From positions 97,147 through 161,146 of the forward strand of contig JANYJY010000069.1 of NCBI GenBank assembly GCA_025358295.1: DNA of 64,000 nt, written 5' to 3'. The stretch's first letter is position 1, and each line of letters starts with the position of its first letter. The translations under genes were made by a program, and so were the position numbers. The stretch comes from Gammaproteobacteria bacterium. GTDB taxonomy: Bacteria; Pseudomonadota; Gammaproteobacteria; Steroidobacterales; Steroidobacteraceae. Below are positions 59,303-64,000 of the stretch, one piece after another. A model generated the notes under the pieces. It was given only the letters and a program-made list of their open reading frames with translations, did not search any database and was not told the origin of the DNA.

Positions 59303-59669
59303 CGCGAAACGCGTCCTTGATCCAGACCATGCGGTGTTCGCCCCCGGGCAGCCCGTCGATCCCGATAACGTCGAAACGCACGGCAAGGCGGCGCCAGCAC
59401 GGCTGCCGCTGCATCAGAATTCGCGCCGCGCGAATGATCTTGCGCTGCTTGCGCCGGTCCACAGAGGCCAGCGCGCCACCGAAATCCAGTGTGACCCGCT
59501 GACGCACTTCGACGACCGCCAACACGCCGTCATCCAGGCACAGGAGGTCCAGTTCCCCGGCTCTGTAGCGCAGATTGTGCGCCAGCACTCTGAGCCCGCG
59601 GCTTTGCAAATAGTCGGCGGCGAGCCGTTCCGAGGCGGCGCCACGCGCCTGCTTGCTGTCGGAGGACAT
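59295..59669 (-). CDS. yraN: UPF0102 (YraN) nuclease-fold protein
   Basis: 124 residues from ATG 59669; the frame is open 21 codons further to a TTG but homologues start near here. The endonuclease-like fold carries GELDLLCLDDGVLAVVEVR, with Asp and Glu of a PD-(D/E)xK-type site but Arg in place of the last Lys. Ala-rich helices include GAASERLAADYLQSRG. The function is unresolved. It overlaps sspB's end by 8 bp. Confidence 0.87.
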   Translation of the reverse strand: MSSDSKQARGAASERLAADYLQSRGLRVLAHNLRYRAGELDLLCLDDGVLAVVEVRQRVTLDFGGALASVDRRKQRKIIRAARILMQRQPCWRRLAVRFDVIGIDGLPGGEHRMVWIKDAFRAT

Positions 59670-59741
59670 GCGCGCGAGGTTGCGCGCGGGAGGCTGCTCC
59701 GTCAGCCGCGTTATGTGGGCGGTTAATGGCAAAATGCGCTG

Positions 59742-60800
59742 ATGCCGATATTTCGCAATAACTACGTACCGTCGGTCACCAAATCCCTGCGCGACTTATT
59801 GCGCTGGCAATGGCAGCGATTGCGCGCGCGACTGCCGCCGGATCCCACGCTGCCGACGCCGCAAGTGGCCGCGGATCTCGATTTTATTCGGCGCAATGCG
59901 CTCGCCGGAGCGGCCATGATCCCCGCAGCGACCTGGATCGGCCACGCGACCATGCTGGTGCAAGCGGACGGGCTCAATGTGCTGACCGACCCTATATTTT
60001 CGGTACGCGCGTCGCCGGTGCAATTTGTGGGCCCCTCGCGTGCACTGCCGCCCGGCATTGCGGTTAGTGACCTGCCGCACATCGACGTGGTCGTGATTTC
60101 GCACAACCACTACGATCATCTGGACCACGGCAGCATTCTTAAGCTGGCCCGGCAGACGGGCGGCTCACCGCTGTTCTTGGTGCCGCTGGGGGTCAAGGCA
60201 TGGTTGGAGCGGCTCGGCATCGGTAGCGCGGCAGAACTGGGTTGGTGGGACCGGTACGTGCACGCCGCAGTGGGCGGCGGCCCCGTGGAGTTTCATTTCA
60301 CGCCCGCGCAGCATTGGTCCGGCCGTACGTTGAGCGATCGCAACAAGACTCTGTGGGGTGGATGGAGCGTGCTTGCCGAGAATCTTCATTGGTTCTTTTC
60401 CGGCGACACCGGCTACAGCAAGGATTTTACCGATACCCGCGAACGATTTGCCGCGCGCCAGACTCCGGAGCAGGGCGGGGGCTTCGATCTCGCCCTGATT
60501 GCCGTGGGCGCCTGTCTGCCCCGCTGGTTCATGCAGGAGCAGCATGTGGATCTCGGCGAGGCGGTGCAGATTCATCTCGATCTCGGCGCAAAGCGCAGCA
60601 TCGGCGTGCATTGGGGCACTTTTGCACTGGCCGATGACCCGCTCGATTTGCCGTTGCACGATCTGGCGGGGACATTGCGCGGCAAGCAAGTATCGGAAGA
60701 CGCATTCTTTCTGATCCCGGTGGGCGAGACGCGCCAATTACCAAGTCGAATTTCGAAGCACCATCCACCCGTGCGCAATCGCGACGACTCGAGCCAGTAA
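59742..60800 (+). CDS. MBL-fold metallohydrolase, NAPE-PLD-like
   Basis: 352 residues. TWIGHATMLVQADGLNVLTDPIF, VVVISHNHYDHLDHGSI (HxHxDH) and FFSGDTGYSKDF, and IGVHWGTFALADDP supply the two-metal site. This matches bacterial relatives of N-acyl-phosphatidylethanolamine phospholipase D. A phospholipid or acyl-amide substrate is likely, but unproven. It has no signal peptide. It is transcribed divergently from yraN. Confidence 0.87.
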   Translation: MPIFRNNYVPSVTKSLRDLLRWQWQRLRARLPPDPTLPTPQVAADLDFIRRNALAGAAMIPAATWIGHATMLVQADGLNVLTDPIFSVRASPVQFVGPSRALPPGIAVSDLPHIDVVVISHNHYDHLDHGSILKLARQTGGSPLFLVPLGVKAWLERLGIGSAAELGWWDRYVHAAVGGGPVEFHFTPAQHWSGRTLSDRNKTLWGGWSVLAENLHWFFSGDTGYSKDFTDTRERFAARQTPEQGGGFDLALIAVGACLPRWFMQEQHVDLGEAVQIHLDLGAKRSIGVHWGTFALADDPLDLPLHDLAGTLRGKQVSEDAFFLIPVGETRQLPSRISKHHPPVRNRDDSSQ

Positions 60801-60835
60801 AAAATCCTGTCTGGCTTTGCCGACATTTTCGCGAT

Positions 60836-60860
60836 GACGAATATTGTTTTAATATTTGTC
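60836..60860. repeat. Inverted repeat before the small ORF at 60862
   Basis: GACGAATATT-GTTTT-AATATTTGTC: ten-base arms with nine of ten pairing and a five-base loop, in an AT-rich patch of otherwise GC-rich DNA, ending one base before the ATG. It could be an operator or an RNA hairpin. Confidence 0.5.
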
Positions 60861-60861
60861 A

Positions 60862-61044
60862 ATGCTAGACACCGCTGAAACTCTCATTGCCGATGGCATC
60901 GATGTGCTGGTTCGCCATTGGCAGGCGTCGACCACGGTCATCGGCAAGCTGTGCACGGGACCGGAGCGCTGGCAGGCGGCTCTGCGGCAGATTCAGGCGC
61001 CGGTGAATTTGGCCGAAATTCTGCGGGCGCGCTCGCTTCTCTAA
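60862..61044 (+). CDS. Small hypothetical protein
   Basis: 60 residues, MLDTAETLIADGIDVLVRHW at the front and RWQAALRQIQAPVNLAEILRARSLL at the end; predicted helical and soluble, with one Cys. I do not recognise it. There is no Shine-Dalgarno before the ATG, but an inverted repeat ends one base upstream, and the ORF fills most of the otherwise empty 240 bp between the metallohydrolase and lpoA. Its stop overlaps the lpoA stop. Codon use looks similar to that of real genes here. It may instead be a chance ORF. Confidence 0.4.
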   Translation: MLDTAETLIADGIDVLVRHWQASTTVIGKLCTGPERWQAALRQIQAPVNLAEILRARSLL

Positions 61045-62840
61045 AGGCCGGCAGGCGCTCCATTTTTGATTTGCACCCAGTCCAAATCGCGGCGGATGCG
61101 GTTGTGGTCGTCGAGGTGCAGCCTGCCTGTTACGCCGGAGATCTCTCCCGCGCTGCCGGGCGAATTGGCGCGCAACGCCGGCACCAGACGGTAGGCGTCG
61201 AAGCCAAACGCGTAGAGACGATCGCGGCGTGTGGTCCGCGTGGGCCAGGCTGCCCGAACGCCATCGCGTATTTGCGCAGTGACCGGGTCGTCCGCGACCA
61301 TCCATGGCATGTCCGGAAACAGCATGCCCTCCAGATCGCTGTTCGCCGACGGCTCCGGCTCGAAGCTATCCGACAAGGAATACACCGGAACGTCACCGGC
61401 GTAGTGAAACTTCAGCTGCGGAAGGATCTGGCGAGCGATGCCGGGGCTGGCGGAAGCAACGAATACAAAAGCGGCATCCGTGCGATGCGTGGGCGGCTCG
61501 CCCTTGACGACGCGAACCTGCAGCACCTGCTTGATGGCATTGGAGAAGTCGACCTGGGCCGAGTCATAGCGCTGGCTGTCGAGCAGCGAGCCGCCGAGAT
61601 GAGCCAGTTCGTCGGCAAAGGCCGCGGCGACTCGATTGCCCCAGTCATTGGCGGGGACAATGGCCACGCCATTGGGCCTGCCATCGGCGATGAGGCGCCG
61701 GGCCACGATTCGCGCATCGTCTTCGGGAGACAACGCGAACTGGTAAAAGTTGTGCGGCGTGGCGGCCGTGTCGCCCAGGAAATTCAAGGCAAGCACCGGC
61801 AGTCTGCCATCGCTCAACGGCACAACGGCGGCGACGTCCTCCTTGGTGAGCGGCCCGACGACGAAGGCGGCGCCTTCCGACACGGCGCGGGTATAGGCAT
61901 TGCTGACCGATTCGGCCGCCACATCGTAAATTTTCAAACGCGGACGAGTCGCGGGTGCCTGCTCCAAATAGGCGGCGAGAAAGCCGTCGCGGACGGCGAC
62001 GCCGACGGCTTCGGCGCGGCCGGACAAGGGCAGCAGCAGTGCTATCTGGTCGGGAAATTCCGTCGCTGCCGCAATCTGCGTCGAGGCCTGCGCCAGCACG
62101 CTGTCGTTGGCCGGATGTTGCGGAAACTGGCGCTTCCAATTGTTCAAGGCAGTGGACGCGCGCATGGGATCGCGGGCGAGGCCTACGGCGACGGATCCCA
62201 AATCCAGCCAACCGAGGACGATCGGATCGGTCTTGGCGGGCGGATTCAGGGATTGTCCGTGTTCCGCGGCGCCGCGAATTCTGTTGTAAAGCTCGGTGCG
62301 ATTGGCGCGCAGAGCCGCCGGATCGCTTAGCCAGTGCTCGCGTTCAACCAGGGCGCGCACGCCCTCGACCGGGTGTCCCGTGATGAAGGCGCTGCGGCCA
62401 CGAATCCACCAATAGTTTAGGGCTTGATCCGCCGAGGTCGGCACGGGGATTTGATCCAATTCGCGAATGGCGCGGGCGCCGTCGTTTTCCGCATAGGCGA
62501 TTTCTGCAGCCACCAGGGCACGCGCCGTCGGCAAGCGCGTGCGCGCGTCGGGCGATACCTCGGCAAAGGATTGCTTGGCGGAGGCGACGTTGCCGGTGGC
62601 CAGCCATTGCTCGGCGCTCAACAACTCGTAGTTGTCGTGGTTGGCCGGTTGCTGGACCGCCAGATCGGCGTAGACCTGGGCCGCCTCTGAATGCTTGCCT
62701 TGCTGGACCAGGCTCGACGCGCGCTCTTGCTGATCTTCCGGCGCCTCCACCGGCTTCACCAGGCTGCAGGCCGTCAATACCAGCGATACCGTGAGCGCTG
62801 CGTGCAGCGGCAACCGTGGACGTCGAGAGATCGCTGCCAT
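61041..62840 (-). CDS. lpoA: LpoA/LppC-family outer-membrane lipoprotein, penicillin-binding protein activator
   Basis: 599 residues. The lipobox is LTACS after a signal peptide, so the protein is lipid-anchored. A TPR-like helical N-terminal half (SLVQQGKHSEAAQVYADLA) is followed by a periplasmic-binding-protein-like half with IALLLPLSGRAEAVGVAVRDGFLAAY and FVVGPLTKEDV. It activates PBP1A from the outer membrane in E. coli. GGAAGGG lies before ATG 62840. It is divergent from rsmI. Confidence 0.92.
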   Translation of the reverse strand: MAAISRRPRLPLHAALTVSLVLTACSLVKPVEAPEDQQERASSLVQQGKHSEAAQVYADLAVQQPANHDNYELLSAEQWLATGNVASAKQSFAEVSPDARTRLPTARALVAAEIAYAENDGARAIRELDQIPVPTSADQALNYWWIRGRSAFITGHPVEGVRALVEREHWLSDPAALRANRTELYNRIRGAAEHGQSLNPPAKTDPIVLGWLDLGSVAVGLARDPMRASTALNNWKRQFPQHPANDSVLAQASTQIAAATEFPDQIALLLPLSGRAEAVGVAVRDGFLAAYLEQAPATRPRLKIYDVAAESVSNAYTRAVSEGAAFVVGPLTKEDVAAVVPLSDGRLPVLALNFLGDTAATPHNFYQFALSPEDDARIVARRLIADGRPNGVAIVPANDWGNRVAAAFADELAHLGGSLLDSQRYDSAQVDFSNAIKQVLQVRVVKGEPPTHRTDAAFVFVASASPGIARQILPQLKFHYAGDVPVYSLSDSFEPEPSANSDLEGMLFPDMPWMVADDPVTAQIRDGVRAAWPTRTTRRDRLYAFGFDAYRLVPALRANSPGSAGEISGVTGRLHLDDHNRIRRDLDWVQIKNGAPAGL

Positions 62841-62882
62841 ACCCTTCCGCTCCTGGATCATTCACTACGGACACAGATTATA

Positions 62883-63749
62883 GTGACTTATGAGGCGGCA
62901 GGTCGGCTGTACGTGGTCGCGACTCCGATCGGCAATCTGGGGGATTTTTCGACGCGAGCAGGCGAGATATTGCGCAGTGTTTCCTTGATTGCGGCCGAGG
63001 ACACGCGCCATACGGGTGTACTGCTCAAGCATTTCGGCATAGAAACGCCGCAACTGTCGCTGCACGATCACAATGAGAAGCAGCGTGTCGATGACATCAT
63101 TCAGCGCCTCAAGCGGGGCTACTCGGTGGCGCTGGTGAGCGATGCCGGTACGCCGGCCATCAGCGACCCGGGTTTCGAGCTGGTGCGCGCGGTGACGGCG
63201 GCAGGTTTGGAGGTCATCGCCATCCCCGGACCCTGCGCGGCCATTGCTGCACTATCGATCGGGGGGCTGCCGACCGATCGCTTCTGCTTTGAGGGCTTTT
63301 TGCCGGCGCGCGGCGCCGCTCGCCGCAAGCGCCTGGAGTCGCTTAGCGCAGAGGTCCGCACCCTGGTGCTGTATGAGGCGCCGCATCGCGTGCGCGAAAC
63401 GCTCGAGGATTGCGCGGCGGTTTTCGGCAATGAGCGCAGCGCCACCGTGGCCCGCGAAATTACCAAGATGCATGAAAGTACGTATCGCGGGCCGCTCGGC
63501 GAACTCGCGGCGCGGGCCGCGACGGATGCCGATGTCGGGCGCGGTGAAATCGTGCTGCTGATCGGCGGGGCGCCGCCGGAAGCGGTAGAGGAATCGGGTG
63601 CCGACGGGCATGGCGGCAGGCTCGATAGGGTGCTCAAACTGCTGCTGGCGGAATTGCCGTTGAAGCAAGCGGCGCGTCTAGCGGCGCAAATCACCGAGGC
63701 GCGCGACAACGAGGCCTACAAGCGGGCATTGCTGCTCAAGCAAACCTGA
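62883..63749 (+). CDS. rsmI: 16S rRNA 2'-O-ribose C1402 methyltransferase
   Basis: A 288-residue SPOUT-unrelated tetrapyrrole-methylase-fold enzyme. LYVVATPIGNLGDFSTRAGEIL, LIAAEDTRHTGVLLKHFGI, LVSDAGTPAISDPGFELVR and IPGPCAAIAALSIGGLPTDRFCFEGFLP are diagnostic. It methylates C1402 in the ribosomal decoding centre. GTG 62883 is the only start near the conserved N-terminus. RNase P RNA follows on the same strand. Confidence 0.95.
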   Translation: MTYEAAGRLYVVATPIGNLGDFSTRAGEILRSVSLIAAEDTRHTGVLLKHFGIETPQLSLHDHNEKQRVDDIIQRLKRGYSVALVSDAGTPAISDPGFELVRAVTAAGLEVIAIPGPCAAIAALSIGGLPTDRFCFEGFLPARGAARRKRLESLSAEVRTLVLYEAPHRVRETLEDCAAVFGNERSATVAREITKMHESTYRGPLGELAARAATDADVGRGEIVLLIGGAPPEAVEESGADGHGGRLDRVLKLLLAELPLKQAARLAAQITEARDNEAYKRALLLKQT

Positions 63750-63762
63750 TAAGGTGTACTCA

Positions 63763-64000
63763 AGAGTCGGCCAGACAGTCGCTGTGTGCGCAAGCACATG
63801 GAGGAAAGTCCGGGCTCCATAGGGCACGGTGCCAGGTAACGCCTGGGGGGCGCGAGCCCACGGAAAGTGCAACAGAAAGATACCGCCTAAGTGCCGCGCA
63901 AGCGGCAACGGTAAGGGTGAAATGGTGCGGTAAGAGCGCACCGCGCGGGTGGCAACATCAGCGGCACGGCAAACCCCACCGGGAGCAAGGCCAAATAGGG
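63763..64000 (+). ncRNA. rnpB: RNase P RNA (class A), 3' end cut by window edge
   Basis: The catalytic RNA that removes 5' leaders from tRNA precursors. GCCAGACAGTCGC near the start, GGAGGAAAGTCCGGGCTCC, GGTGCCAGGTAACGCCTGG, AACAGAAAGATACCGCC, GGTAAGGGTGAAA and GGAGCAAGGCCAAATAGGG match the conserved regions of E. coli rnpB in order. About the first two thirds are inside the window; the 5' end is placed by comparison. A TGATAAGG sequence just upstream may be its -10, but I could not place a -35. Confidence 0.97.

Noticed and set aside
60918..62330. A 470-codon open frame on the plus strand
   Set aside because: It lies antisense to lpoA, shows no motif, and lacks a ribosome site.

Overview
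The window is chromosomal DNA of high GC content (I estimate low to mid 60s percent by eye) from a gammaproteobacterium. The evidence is gene order: accB-aroQ next to a dsbD remnant and groESL; a kdsD-kdsC-lptC-lptA-lptB-rpoN-hpf-rapZ block beside ibaG-murA; petABC-sspAB; lpoA/yraN beside rsmI-rnpB; and a tkt-gap-pgk-pyk glycolytic block. kdkA, a GF9 heptosyltransferase and a DUF6165 gene point to a Xanthomonadales/Nevskiales/Steroidobacterales-like lineage, but that placement is a guess. Genes are tightly packed, with many 1-8 bp overlaps, several TTG/GTG starts and several convergent gene pairs whose 3' ends overlap. No gene-free stretch exceeds 300 bp, and I saw no tRNA, rRNA, CRISPR, insertion sequence or prophage.

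Layout. 1-2.1 kb: 5' part of accB, aroQ, and a two-gene operon that looks like DsbD cut in pieces (membrane-anchored alpha domain plus a TlpA-like thioredoxin, with no membrane hub). 2.1-4.2 kb: groES-groEL behind a CIRCE-like operator and followed by a strong terminator. 4.2-9.9 kb: the most accessory part, with a truncated exported-protein remnant, two polytopic membrane proteins (DUF2157 type, the second with a Gly-rich tail), a DUF222-HNH nuclease, an exported aminopeptidase P and an exported two-domain retropepsin-like protein. 9.9-18.9 kb: glnE, a CHCC zinc-finger protein, DUF6165, an LPS heptosyltransferase, kdkA, waaA, tolC, a rhodanese and a Pcm-like methyltransferase. 19-23.4 kb: a PAS-GGDEF-EAL protein and a cysK-epsC cysteine operon.

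23.4-34.8 kb: a pyrophosphate module (K+-independent-type H+-pyrophosphatase hppA and PPi-type phosphofructokinase), adk, rnd, mpl, a solitary LON-domain protein, a CPBP protease, hemL and a CpxA/CpxR pair. A CpxP/Spy-like periplasmic protein lies divergent from cpxR. 35.4-45 kb: a TraB/GumN protein, cpdA, then tkt-gap-pgk-pyk running with start/stop overlaps into a MoxR ATPase and a VWA protein. 45-46.7 kb: a secreted BCP-type peroxiredoxin and a patatin-like lipase whose start codons share one base. 46.7-54.4 kb: the lpt/kds/rpoN operon on the minus strand, with ibaG-murA opposite. 54.4-64 kb: a DegS-like protease, the bc1 complex, sspAB, yraN, an NAPE-PLD-like hydrolase, a small orphan ORF preceded by an inverted repeat, lpoA, rsmI and the start of RNase P RNA.

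Together these genes serve envelope building (LPS core, LPS transport, peptidoglycan recycling, envelope stress sensing) and central carbon and PPi energy metabolism. No unmistakably new defence or mobile system is visible. The observations most worth following are the split DsbD, the hppA-pfp pairing, the fusion of the glycolytic operon with moxR-VWA, the DUF2157 membrane pair, and the palindromes over the tolC promoter and before the small ORF at 60.86 kb.
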